NCBI GenBank assembly: GCA_014983025.1
Contig: JADCLP010000003.1
Span: forward strand, 1 to 64,000
DNA: 64,000 bases
DNA from: Erythrobacteraceae bacterium E2-1 Yellow Sea
GTDB taxonomy: Bacteria; Pseudomonadota; Alphaproteobacteria; Sphingomonadales; Sphingomonadaceae
Reading direction: 5' to 3'
Shown here: piece after piece, positions 1 to 7,589 of the stretch
Numbering within the stretch: position 1 is the first letter of the stretch
Layout of the letters: every line of letters starts with the position of its first letter
Notes under the pieces: model-generated
Told to the model about the DNA's origin: nothing
What the model saw: the letters and a program-made list of their open reading frames with translations, nothing else
Databases searched by the model: none
Translations under genes and position numbers: made by a program

Positions 1-77
1 GGAGGCGGTTCAAACATGGGTCAGTTCTCGACGGAAATTTATATCCCTCCCGGGTCAACTCTCAGCGGTAATCAACA
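1..77 (-). mobile_element. Terminal end of an IS21-family-like insertion sequence (rest lies left of the window)
   Basis: Two imperfect direct repeats of 21 bases (18-38 and 52-72, 16 of 21 identical, each starting GGGTCA) are spaced 34 bases apart. Read on the minus strand the end begins TGTTGATTACCGCTGAGA and runs into two TGACCC boxes. Repeated terminal boxes and a TG terminus are typical of IS21-family ends. The tip at 77 coincides exactly with the point where the neighbouring recombinase reading frame loses its family-like sequence. The transposase genes istA and istB are not in the window, so the family call is inferred from the end structure alone. Confidence 0.6.
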
Positions 78-292
78 GGCACCGGCACGCCGGTCTCGCG
101 CTGCTCGACCTGGAACCGGCGCAGATCCTCCGCCGTGGCCGTATCGGGAGGACGCCCAAGAAAGGTGGCGAACCTGCCGACATCGCGAATGTAATTACGC
201 TGCGTCTCGCGGCCGAAATGCCGCATGTTCATATCGTCGATCATGCGCTGGCGCAGCAGGCCGACAGGGGTAACGGAAATGAGCTCGTTCAT
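78..292 (-). pseudogene. N-terminal fragment of a tyrosine recombinase (IS91-associated type), cut by the IS21-like end
   Basis: The frame starts at 292 (MNELISVTPVGLLRQRM) and gives about 71 residues of the N-terminal SAM-like core-binding domain seen in integrases that accompany IS91-type elements, including the stretch FLGRPPDTATAEDLRRF. After residue 72 the frame enters the insertion-sequence tip, gains the codons V-D-Y-R and stops at 62. The whole catalytic domain with its R-H-R-H-Y residues is missing, so the product cannot be a working recombinase. This is a relic of an older mobile element. The fragment identity is recognised from sequence pattern only. Confidence 0.75.
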
Positions 293-508
293 CGTTCGAC
301 TCCTTGGTTGAAGGAGCCGAGATGCTCTGCCCGCGCAGGGACTTGCTCAATCCGCTTGTTCTACCTGAACCTCACCGCCTGTGCCCATCCCGCGCAGCGG
401 GTTCGTTCGTCGGCCCAGTTTCAGCCATTTCGGGCGGCTAGGTTCGGCAGCAGACAAATCTCTCGCCTCGTGCAAGTTGGGAAATCGGTAAGGAAATCGC
501 ACCAGGCT
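293..508. other. Non-coding gap between recombinase fragment and abiEii
   Basis: I see no convincing gene in these 216 bases. The stretch follows the stop of the toxin gene and precedes the start of the recombinase fragment, so it probably holds the promoter of the latter (minus strand). It may also carry the terminal region of a former IS91-type element, but I cannot identify defined ends. Confidence 0.4.
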
Positions 509-1432
509 TCATTGGGCCGCCATCAGCACTTTCTGCAATGCCGCAATGAGCTTCTTCCGTTTCTCAGGCAGCATCATTTCCAGATTCCGCAGTTTCCAGA
601 GCACCGCTGGCAAGTGCCTTGCTTCTGGTATGCCGAGAAGTTCCCAGTCCGGCTCACCGCGCTTGAAGCCGATCAAGAACTGGCGGTGCGCGTCTGGCAT
701 CTCGCCAACCATCGTGGCGACGAGTGCCTCGCGCGTAGCCTCAAGGTCGGCAAGCTCGACATTCTCTGGCGTCATGCCGACAAATCCGCGTTCGAATTCC
801 TCGGCCAGCGGCTTGCGGGTCGGAGCGAGCACTTCGGCCATCGGGCGATTGTGGCTGATGAGGTAGACGAGGAATGCGCGCCTCAGTTCGTCACTTATTC
901 CTTCATTCGCCAGCAGGTCGCGCACGTCGAACAGGTCACGCGGGTGCTGGCGGTCCAGCGCCGCCACGATCTTTCCCGCATAGAGGTCGGCGAAGGAAAC
1001 AACCTGCATTTCGGCAAAGCCGAATGTGTCTTCGACTGAGGGCACGATGCTCATGACCAAGGGGTCGTAGACGGTGCCACGCAAGACAGGCGTGACCTCG
1101 ATCTTGATCTGAACGCTTTCGGAGCGGACGATGAGCTTGGTGATGATGTTTTCGCCTGCTGAACGCGATGGGGCGACCGCCGCGCCTGGTATCCCGCCTT
1201 CGATCCGCTCCTTGATCCGCATCATCGCCGCGTCGATAGCTGCAAGTGATGAAGCGCGATCTTCGACCGGCAAGTAGGTCAAGTCGATATCCACCGAGAG
1301 GCGCGGCAAGTCGCGCACGAAGAGGTTGATCGCCGTGCCGCCCTTGAGCGCGAAGCGCTGCTCTTGCGCCACGAACGGGATTGTGCGGATCAGGAGGGCA
1401 ACCTGCTGCCGATAGGCGTCCTGGAAGGTCAT
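509..1432 (-). CDS. abiEii: AbiEii/AbiGii-family nucleotidyltransferase toxin of a type IV toxin-antitoxin system
   Basis: 307 residues. The nucleotidyltransferase core is visible as LKGGTAINLF (residues 29-38) followed by SVDIDL (46-51), with a second acidic segment KIEVTP (110-115), a conserved lysine in LYAGKIVA (Lys154) and the HPRDLFDVRDLL motif (163-174). These match the four motifs of the AbiEii/DUF1814 family, which block growth by adding nucleotides to RNA substrates such as tRNA. The start lies 3 bases after the stop of the antitoxin gene, giving the usual antitoxin-toxin operon order. AbiE systems can act in phage defence by abortive infection. Its place on an integrase-bearing island fits that role, but activity here is inferred. 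Confidence 0.88.
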   Translation of the reverse strand: MTFQDAYRQQVALLIRTIPFVAQEQRFALKGGTAINLFVRDLPRLSVDIDLTYLPVEDRASSLAAIDAAMMRIKERIEGGIPGAAVAPSRSAGENIITKLIVRSESVQIKIEVTPVLRGTVYDPLVMSIVPSVEDTFGFAEMQVVSFADLYAGKIVAALDRQHPRDLFDVRDLLANEGISDELRRAFLVYLISHNRPMAEVLAPTRKPLAEEFERGFVGMTPENVELADLEATREALVATMVGEMPDAHRQFLIGFKRGEPDWELLGIPEARHLPAVLWKLRNLEMMLPEKRKKLIAALQKVLMAAQ

Positions 1433-1435
1433 TTC

Positions 1436-2224
1436 CTATTGCCCTCCAAGATCGGCAGGCACCGTTATGTCGTATTGCGGATCGAGCTTGCCCCCCTTCA
1501 CCAGAACCCGTTTGCCGGAACCCAAATCGATCTTGGCCAAGTCGAGTTTCGGTCGCCACGCATGGCGGTGCCGGTCGGCAAAGAACAGGAACAGCCGCTT
1601 CACCTTTATGCTGGAGCAGGCTTCGAGAAGAGTTTGCAAGCGACGAGGGCTGAGATCGCTCAAGCCTTCCATCAAGGCATCGACCTGATGAAAGCTCTCA
1701 CGCTTGGGCAGTTCATCGAGCAATTCGAGAACGGCGCGTTCCTTGCTCGAATAACGAAGCGGCAATTGCGCGCCAGCGGCACTATACATGGTGGGGCTTG
1801 GCAATGGCCGCGTGTCGGCATCTGCCGGAAACAGGCGCAAGCTGTTGTGCCATGCGAATGTCACTTCGAGCGGCAAATCATCCAGCCAGGTTGGCGGTCG
1901 TGTCGGTCCGTATAGGTGAACTGTCTGGACGTTTGCCGAAAGGTAGTGGGCATAGCCTTGCTGTTCGAGCGCGGTGCGGCCGCCAACGGTCAATGGAAGG
2001 TCAAGCATGGTCTGGAGCGAGATCACGACCTGCTGCCAGGTCATAGGCCCGCGTGAACGGCGATAGACCCGTCGCGCTGGGCTATCCAGCCAGCCGGAAC
2101 TTACATACTGGCTACGCAGCGCGGACGAATAGCCATTGGCCTCCAGCCAAGCGGCATCGACCAGAAGTCCTTCCGGAAGCTCCTGCTGGAGTTGGTTTAG
2201 CTTGCTGTCCAAACGCGTAGCCAT
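1436..2224 (-). CDS. abiEi: AbiEi-family antitoxin and transcriptional autoregulator
   Basis: 262 residues. The N-terminal part (about 1-80) resembles the winged helix-turn-helix of AbiEi antitoxins (GLLVDAAWLEANGYSSALRSQYVSSGWL), followed by the larger C-terminal antitoxin domain with the stretch SSKERAVLELLDELP near residue 160. It is the first gene of the operon, with the toxin 3 bases downstream. In characterised AbiE systems this protein neutralises the toxin and represses the operon by binding inverted repeats near the promoter; an inverted repeat is present at 2282-2296. The ATG at 2224 is the only sensible start. Confidence 0.86.
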   Translation of the reverse strand: MATRLDSKLNQLQQELPEGLLVDAAWLEANGYSSALRSQYVSSGWLDSPARRVYRRSRGPMTWQQVVISLQTMLDLPLTVGGRTALEQQGYAHYLSANVQTVHLYGPTRPPTWLDDLPLEVTFAWHNSLRLFPADADTRPLPSPTMYSAAGAQLPLRYSSKERAVLELLDELPKRESFHQVDALMEGLSDLSPRRLQTLLEACSSIKVKRLFLFFADRHRHAWRPKLDLAKIDLGSGKRVLVKGGKLDPQYDITVPADLGGQ

Positions 2225-2630
2225 ACTTAGTTTTTTGCCACTTATGTAAACTCATGTCCAGTTTGAAATAATCTCAAAAGACTAAGCTTGACTTAGCGTC
2301 CTGGTAAAGATTCAAACCGCGGAGCCAAGCCGACTGCGCGAAAGACATGATTCGTGCGCGAAATCCGGCAAGGCTGGCGCGGAAATCCGTCGTTATCGTC
2401 GCGAATCCGCGCGTGTCAGTCGCAAAATCGCGTCGAGCGAAAAGATTTTCAGCATCGAAGGCAGCGGGGTGGTTTGTCCGTAAAGGTCCCGGACTGTCCA
2501 TAGACGGTTCAAATCGCGCAAATCGTTGAAGAATTTCTCGAATTCCAACTGAACCTGACCCTTGCGCCTTTCAGAAAAGTTCTCATTATGTTCCGGTGAG
2601 GGGCCGCCAGTATCAAAGTGAGAATGCCCT
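2225..2630. promoter_or_regulatory. Divergent intergenic region with candidate AbiEi operator (inverted repeat 2282-2296)
   Basis: These 406 bases separate the leftward abiE operon from the rightward alpA-like gene. CTAAG (2282-2286) and CTTAG (2292-2296) form an inverted repeat with a 5-base spacer, and ACTTAG recurs at 2225-2230 next to the abiEi start. This is the kind of repeat AbiEi proteins use for autoregulation. No clear -10/-35 pair stands out. Between about 2340 and 2540 the sequence is open on several frames, but none of the peptides is recognisable and I call no gene there. Confidence 0.4.
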
Positions 2631-2837
2631 ATGTCGAATACCGAACGCATTATCCGCCTCAAGACCGTGCTCGACCGCACCGGCCTTTCCCGCTCCACCA
2701 TTTATCGCAAGATCGCCGAGGGCACTTTCCCGTCGCAGGTCAAGATCAGCATCCACGGTGCGGGATGGCATGAATCAGCCATCAACCGCTGGATCTCCAA
2801 TCCCGCCCACTATCGTGAAGAGGAACCGGCGGAATGA
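2631..2837 (+). CDS. alpA: AlpA-family DNA-binding transcriptional regulator
   Basis: 68 residues. The sequence RIIRLKTVLDRTGLSRSTIYRKIAEGTFPSQVKIS is the AlpA-type MerR-like helix-turn-helix, followed by GWHESAINRWISN, the conserved C-terminal end of this family. AlpA proteins on prophages and integrative islands activate excision and integrase expression. The next gene overlaps by 4 bases (ATGA) and encodes an excisionase-like protein, so the two form a small control cassette for the island whose integrase lies at 3940-5082. The ATG at 2631 puts the family motif at the expected distance from the start. Confidence 0.9.
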   Translation: MSNTERIIRLKTVLDRTGLSRSTIYRKIAEGTFPSQVKISIHGAGWHESAINRWISNPAHYREEEPAE

Positions 2838-3040
2838 GTGGCCAGCAACACATCGAACCGATCTGCGTCAGAATTAATGACGCTGCCCGTATGATCGGTG
2901 TCGGGCGCACGAAACTGTACGAGATGATCTCCAGCGGTGAACTTGAAGCGGTGAAGATCGGCAAGGCAACGCGCATCACGACCGCGAGCCTGAATGAACT
3001 TGTCAAGCGCAGGAGTGCGGCTGGCTTGGGTTGTCGCTGA
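2834..3040 (+). CDS. Excisionase-family helix-turn-helix DNA-binding protein
   Basis: 68 residues. ICVRINDAARMIGVGRTKLYEMISSGELEAVKIGKATRIT is the excisionase/MerR-like HTH_17 pattern (recognition helix followed by a wing with a basic VKIGKATRI segment). It overlaps the alpA-like gene by 4 bases, which implies translational coupling. Such proteins bend DNA at attachment sites or act as repressors. The pairing with AlpA and an integrase 0.9 kb downstream suggests a role in directing excision of the element. The specific binding site cannot be seen. Confidence 0.82.
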   Translation: MSGQQHIEPICVRINDAARMIGVGRTKLYEMISSGELEAVKIGKATRITTASLNELVKRRSAAGLGCR

Positions 3041-3047
3041 GTGTTGC

Positions 3048-3797
3048 TCAAACGTCCGCCATTTTTCGACCGATCAGCAGGCCTTTCGTCCCGCCGCCTT
3101 CGAAAGTGAACGTAAAATCTGGCCAGTCGCGTCGCCAGCGCTTCGCGACATAACGCTCGCCGGGTCGCGCCGCATCGTCGAGCATGACAATACCGTCAGG
3201 CGCAATGCGATCGAACAGACGATCGGCCATGCCGCGCACGAAGGGATGCACAGCCCAAGGCGGACCGTCGATCAGTAAGAGGTCGATGGTCTGCGGCAAT
3301 TGCGGAAGCGAATACCAAACTCCAGGCCAATTTGGGTCACGCTGGGTAAGCGGCGCGTGCCCGAAATGCGCGGCTAGTTTGTGCTCAGCCAGCCAGGTCT
3401 GCATCTCGGCGATGAAGGGCAGGTGCTGGTCGTAGCTGTGCAAGGTTCCGCCGCCGTGCATCGCCAGCGCCTTGGCAATCACTAGCGAGGTCGCGCCGGA
3501 GCCAAGTTCGACTACATTGGTGGGCCGCTTCTTCTCGATCATGTCGACGACGCGGTGGAGCAGATAGGTGTCAGCTTTCCAGCTGCCGAGATGTGGGAGC
3601 GCGTCGGGTGCTAGTCCGACGCGTTCAAGCAGAGCCTGCTTTTCAGCCTGGGTGCCGCCGTAGAGGCTCTTCAGGAGCCAAGGCCACTGGATCGCTCCGA
3701 AGGCAATCTGGAACAGACGCTCGCCGGTCGTGCAGCGCGCTGCGCCATCGGCCTCGGCGGGTTTGGCCAGCAGGCCGGTCAGCGATTTGGTTGTCAT
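3048..3797 (-). CDS. Class I SAM-dependent methyltransferase (island cargo)
   Basis: 249 residues from the ATG at 3797 (MTTKSLTGLL). An in-frame upstream start at 3869 adds 24 residues that look like leader sequence, so I prefer the shorter form. VVELGSGATSLVIAKAL (motif I) and TIDLLLIDGPPW (motif IV region) mark a Rossmann-fold methyltransferase, and DGIVMLDDAARPGE is typical of the class I methyltransferase_24 type. The substrate cannot be deduced. It converges on the excisionase gene with a 7-base gap and is not in an operon with the integrase, which lies behind it on the same strand 142 bases away. It is probably cargo of the island. Confidence 0.75.
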   Translation of the reverse strand: MTTKSLTGLLAKPAEADGAARCTTGERLFQIAFGAIQWPWLLKSLYGGTQAEKQALLERVGLAPDALPHLGSWKADTYLLHRVVDMIEKKRPTNVVELGSGATSLVIAKALAMHGGGTLHSYDQHLPFIAEMQTWLAEHKLAAHFGHAPLTQRDPNWPGVWYSLPQLPQTIDLLLIDGPPWAVHPFVRGMADRLFDRIAPDGIVMLDDAARPGERYVAKRWRRDWPDFTFTFEGGGTKGLLIGRKMADV

Positions 3798-3939
3798 ACA
3801 TCTCAATTCTTTTTGTCGAATCGGCTTGCGCCGACATCTCGCGGCGCAATAGCCCAAACTGCGCTTCACCTAACATGAATAACTGTTTCGGAGATGTGGG
3901 CGGCTCCCGCTCCTTGCCGGATTTGGGCTGCCATTCTCC

Positions 3940-5082
3940 TTATGCATGATCGAGAAACTCCGCCCACACAGCCATCAGTTCGCGCCGCTTGTCGAAGAAG
4001 TCGGTGCGGCGATAGGCCGCCTCGACCTGGTTGCTCAGCTTGTGGGCCAATGCCTTGTCTGCCACTTCCTTCGGAAAGTCGCTTTTCTCCGCCACCCAAT
4101 CAGTAAAGGCGGAGCGGAAACCATGTACCTTTGCGCCCTTGATCCCGGCATCGCGCAACAGCTTGGTCATTGTCATGTCGCTGATGGGCTTCTCGCCATT
4201 ATTCGAGAAAACGAGGCCATCGTCGCTCGTCCGCAGTTTCCAGCGCCGACGCAGAATGGAAACCGCTGCCTTCGAGAGCGGCACCACATGGGTTTCCTTT
4301 GCCTTCATGCGCTCGCCGGGGATTGTCCAGACCGCCTTGTCGAGGTCAATCTCAGTCCAGACGGCCTTGCGCGTTTCGCTCGACCGAACGGCGTTGTAGA
4401 TGGTGAAACGCAGGGCATCGCGGCCCGTGGTGGGTGATGCAGTCGCCAGCTCCTTCATGAACGCCGGAATGTCGGCATAGGGCATGGCCTTGAAGTGCTC
4501 GACCTTGTCGGTCTGGCGCGGCAATCCTTTGCGGACTGAGCGCAGCGCGGCCTCTTCTTCCCGCCATCCCTTGATATGCGCGAAGTCGAGCACGGCACCG
4601 ATCCGCTGCAAAATCTTGCGGGCGGTGTCGGGGATTTCGAGCCAGATGGGCGTGAGCACCTCGACGACGTGTGTGCTGTCCACCTGATCGACGGGTTTCC
4701 TGCCGATCAGCGGGAAGACATGGTTCTCCATGCTGGCGATCCAGTTGCGGTAGTTCTGGTTCTTCCAGCCGTCCTTCAACGCCTCGTAGCATTCGCGCGC
4801 TGCGGTTTCGAAGCTCGGGACAACCTTGCGCGACTTCTGTCGCTCCGCCACCGGATCGATTCCCGCGCGAACCTGGCGACGCAAGGCGGCTGCGGCGTCT
4901 CGCGCCTCAGTCAGCGTCACATCGAGCGCCGATCCCAATCCGTAGTCGCGCCGCCTGCCGTTATGCTGCATCCGCAAGACCCAGCTGCGCGAGCCACTTT
5001 CCTTCACGAAAAGGCACAAGCCACGGCCATCAACGTAGCGACCGGGCTTGGCGTTCTTCACCTTCAATGCTGTCAGTGCCAT
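3940..5082 (-). CDS. int: Tyrosine-type integrase of the P4/DUF4102 class
   Basis: 380 residues. The N-terminal DUF4102-like arm-binding part (LTALKVKNAKPGRYVDGRGLCLFV, 3-26) is followed by a SAM-like core-binding domain and a complete catalytic domain: Arg233 in NAVRSSET, His320 and Arg323 in KVHGFRSAF, His347 in ALAHKLSN and Tyr357 in EAAYRR. All catalytic residues are present, so the enzyme may be active. It starts 192 bases from the first core gene (5275), as expected for an integrase next to an attachment site at the island boundary. No tRNA gene or obvious att repeat is visible in the 5083-5274 gap. It would integrate and excise the element with help from the AlpA/Xis-like pair. Confidence 0.93.
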   Translation of the reverse strand: MALTALKVKNAKPGRYVDGRGLCLFVKESGSRSWVLRMQHNGRRRDYGLGSALDVTLTEARDAAAALRRQVRAGIDPVAERQKSRKVVPSFETAARECYEALKDGWKNQNYRNWIASMENHVFPLIGRKPVDQVDSTHVVEVLTPIWLEIPDTARKILQRIGAVLDFAHIKGWREEEAALRSVRKGLPRQTDKVEHFKAMPYADIPAFMKELATASPTTGRDALRFTIYNAVRSSETRKAVWTEIDLDKAVWTIPGERMKAKETHVVPLSKAAVSILRRRWKLRTSDDGLVFSNNGEKPISDMTMTKLLRDAGIKGAKVHGFRSAFTDWVAEKSDFPKEVADKALAHKLSNQVEAAYRRTDFFDKRRELMAVWAEFLDHA

Positions 5083-5274
5083 AGGTTATACACACCATAA
5101 AATTGTTCCAACTTTCGACCCCACATGGTGATCGAAATACAGGCAAACGGGAGCGATCAACCGTGAACACGGTAGAAGACAAATCCCTTATTTTACAGAG
5201 TAGTTAGGGACGTCCCGACACCGCCTGCGACAGAAGTTTTAGCAATGTCGGGTGCGCCAGCTTTTCTGCTGTCC

Positions 5275-6483
5275 CTAGTCCCAACCCTTGGCCAGAAATT
5301 CCAGCGCGCAGCCAGCCAGCATGGCGGTTCCTGTAGGCAACGCCTTTTCATCCACCATCATGCGCGGTGAATGGATAGCACAGCAATTTTGCCAATCGCT
5401 GCCTTGTTGGGCGACGCCAAGGAAAAACATGGCGCCAGGCACCTGTTCCAACACATAAGAAAAATCTTCTGCCCCCATGATCGGGGCGGGCAGGTCCAGC
5501 CATCCGGCCCCACCGCCCAATTGGCCTGCCACACGCGCGCCCAATTGTACCGCGCGTGCATCGCAAATCGTCACCGGAAAGCCAGCCTTGATCTCGCAGG
5601 ATGTTTCCAACCCATATCCGCGCGCTACATCGGCAGCAGTCTGTTCAGTCAACTGATGCAGTTTTGTCCGATGTTCGGGTGAGAGCGTGCGCATTGTGCC
5701 GCCCAGCGTCACTTCATCCGGGATCACATTGTGCGCGGTACCGGCATGGATCTTGGTCACGGTAACCACAACCGCACTGGCCGCATTAAAGCGCCGCGTG
5801 ACCATGGCCTGCAATGCGCTGACAATGGCAGCTGCGCCTGGCACAGGGTCGATACAATCATGCGGCATGGAAGCATGGCCGCCTTGCCCCTTTACCGTGA
5901 TAGTGAACTCATCTGCCGCCGCCATCAGCGGTCCGGCGCGCCCGGCGATAATATTGAAGGGTGCATTGGGGATGATGTGCAGGGCAAAGGCGGCATCGGG
6001 TAACGGGTTGAGCAAGCCATCATCGATCATGTGCCTGGCACCATGAAACCCCTCTTCCCCCGGCTGGAACATGAAATCGACCGTGCCGCTGAAGCTGTCG
6101 CGCTGCGTGCACAGCAATTGCGCAGCGCCAACCAGCATGGCGGTGTGCGTATCATGCCCACAGGCATGCATGCGGCCAGGTATGGTGGAAGCAAAGTCGA
6201 GATTGGTTTTCTCGTCCATTGGCAGCGCGTCCATATCGCCGCGCAACAATACGCGGCGCGGCTCACCCTGATCGGCTCCTGCCCCCTCCAGCGTGGCAAT
6301 GGCGCCGGTGCAGCTCGGCCCCTCGCGCCAGGTCAGCGGCAGGCCGGCCAATGCTTCGCGTACTTTGGCCAGCGTCTTGGGTGTTTCCAGCCCTAGTTCC
6401 GGTTCGCGGTGGATGGCGCGGCGCAATGCGACGATATCATCGGCCAGGCCGTGTGCGGATTGGAGCAAAGTGTCGGTCAGCAT
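5275..6483 (-). CDS. M20-family amidohydrolase / metallopeptidase (hippurate hydrolase-like)
   Basis: 402 residues from the ATG at 6483 (MLTDTLLQSAHGLADDIVALRRAIHREPELG). The reading frame is open 66 codons further upstream, but that part is unlike the family. Motifs are RRAIHREPELGLET at the N-terminus, MHACGHDTHTAMLVGAA (metal ligands Cys, His, Asp, His), PGEEGFHGARHMID (catalytic Glu), and GAEDFSYVLEQVPGAMFFLG near the C-terminus. The family removes acyl groups from N-acyl amino acids such as N-acetyl or benzoyl derivatives using two divalent metals. No signal peptide is seen. It is transcribed away from the lipid kinase gene and is the first core gene next to the island. Confidence 0.9.
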   Translation of the reverse strand: MLTDTLLQSAHGLADDIVALRRAIHREPELGLETPKTLAKVREALAGLPLTWREGPSCTGAIATLEGAGADQGEPRRVLLRGDMDALPMDEKTNLDFASTIPGRMHACGHDTHTAMLVGAAQLLCTQRDSFSGTVDFMFQPGEEGFHGARHMIDDGLLNPLPDAAFALHIIPNAPFNIIAGRAGPLMAAADEFTITVKGQGGHASMPHDCIDPVPGAAAIVSALQAMVTRRFNAASAVVVTVTKIHAGTAHNVIPDEVTLGGTMRTLSPEHRTKLHQLTEQTAADVARGYGLETSCEIKAGFPVTICDARAVQLGARVAGQLGGGAGWLDLPAPIMGAEDFSYVLEQVPGAMFFLGVAQQGSDWQNCCAIHSPRMMVDEKALPTGTAMLAGCALEFLAKGWD

Positions 6484-6593
6484 GACAATCAGAATAGCGT
6501 ATGAGGAATGGTCCGTCGCCGCAAAAATTTGGGCATGGTTGTGGCTGCGTATTTTTCCACAAAAGGTCTGGTGGCCGTTGCAGGTTTGCCTGT

Positions 6594-7589
6594 ATGGCGC
6601 AGGCCATGTCCGCCGCCCAGCCTGACCAGACCCCCGCAGTGCAAGGCAAAATGCCCTGTGTTGGCGTGATCTATAACCCACGCAGCCACCGCAATAAGGG
6701 GCAGGATCTGGCCAGCGACCCGGCCCCGCATGTCTATGTGGCTCAGCCTGGTGCGCGCGATCAATTGCCGGGCGCGCTTCAGGAATTGCACGATTGGGGC
6801 ATGGACTTGCTGGTCATCAATGGCGGGGATGGCACGGTGCGCGATGTGCTGAGCGCAGGGCATAGGGTTTTTGGCGCAAATTGGCCTGCCGTCGCGGTGT
6901 TGCCCAAGGGCAAAACCAATGCGCTGACTGTAGATCTGGACGGGCCGCAGGGCTGGTCATTGCAGGGCGCGATTGACGCCTTTCGCAATGGGCGGCGGAT
7001 AAGGCGACGCCCATTGATGATCTATCCCAAGGGGCAGCCAGACAAGGCCATGCTGGGCTTCATCCTGGGTGCAGGGGCCTATACTCTGGGTATTCGCGCA
7101 GGGCAGGATGCGCATCGCATGGGTGCGTTCAACAGTCTTGCGGTGGGTGTGACCACGGCATGGGGCGTATTGTCTGCCTTTATCGGCAGCCGCAGCAATC
7201 CATGGCGGCGCGGGGTGCAGATGGAACTGTTGCTGGGCGAAGACCGAGTCCCATTGACGCATAGTGGCAAGGGGGGTGTGGCGCGGCGGCAATTGCTGCT
7301 GGCATCCACGCTGCATCGTTTTCCGGCGGGGATCAAACCCTTCGGCAGCCTGCGTGAAGGGTTGAAAATGGCGGTGATGGACCCGGTTGACCGGCGGACA
7401 TCGGCGCTGATCCCTGCTGTGGTGATGGGCTGGCAGCCAAAGAATTTGGCAAAGCGCGGATTTCACCAACTTGCAACATCGCGGTTTGAACTGACGCTGG
7501 ATGACGAATTCATCCTCGATGGGGAAGCTTATCCGGCGGGCAGCTATGTGGTGGAACCTGGCCCTGATATCGAATTCGTTGCTCCGTGA
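6594..7589 (+). CDS. Diacylglycerol kinase-family lipid kinase
   Basis: 331 residues if translated from the ATG at 6594; the frame is open from 6501, but the preceding 31 residues are not family-like. The catalytic domain shows VGVIYNPRSHRNKG (phosphate loop region), LLVINGGDGTVRDVL (the GGDGT signature) and VAVLPKGKTNALTVDL, as in DAGK_cat proteins such as YegS/DgkB. The C-terminal lipid-binding part contains ELTLDDEFILDGEAYPAGSYVVEPGPDIEFV. Such enzymes phosphorylate diacylglycerol or related lipids with ATP. The next gene overlaps by 4 bases (GTGA) and resembles a phosphatidate cytidylyltransferase, so the pair could convert a lipid to its phosphate and then its CDP derivative. That substrate link is an inference. 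Confidence 0.82.
   Translation: MAQAMSAAQPDQTPAVQGKMPCVGVIYNPRSHRNKGQDLASDPAPHVYVAQPGARDQLPGALQELHDWGMDLLVINGGDGTVRDVLSAGHRVFGANWPAVAVLPKGKTNALTVDLDGPQGWSLQGAIDAFRNGRRIRRRPLMIYPKGQPDKAMLGFILGAGAYTLGIRAGQDAHRMGAFNSLAVGVTTAWGVLSAFIGSRSNPWRRGVQMELLLGEDRVPLTHSGKGGVARRQLLLASTLHRFPAGIKPFGSLREGLKMAVMDPVDRRTSALIPAVVMGWQPKNLAKRGFHQLATSRFELTLDDEFILDGEAYPAGSYVVEPGPDIEFVAP

Larger units (their letters stand above)
1..5274. mobile_element. int-proximal island: Right part of an integrative genomic island
   Basis: An integrase at the edge, AlpA and excisionase-like regulators, a toxin-antitoxin pair, a lone methyltransferase and nested insertion-sequence debris together mark accessory DNA. From 5275 on the genes are metabolic and typical of the core. 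The left boundary lies outside the window and the exact right attachment site is not visible; I place it somewhere in 5083-5274. Confidence 0.65.

Noticed and set aside
218-1039. 273-residue plus-strand frame opposite the AbiEii gene
   Set aside because: Antisense shadow of a clearly recognisable toxin gene; its translation has no recognisable motif and is rich in His/Arg as expected for a reverse-frame reading.
2393-2701. 102-residue minus-strand frame in the abiE-alpA intergenic region
   Set aside because: Part of it (FEKFFNDLRDLNRLWTVRDLYG) looks peptide-like, but it overlaps the start of the AlpA gene and no family is recognisable; perhaps a remnant.
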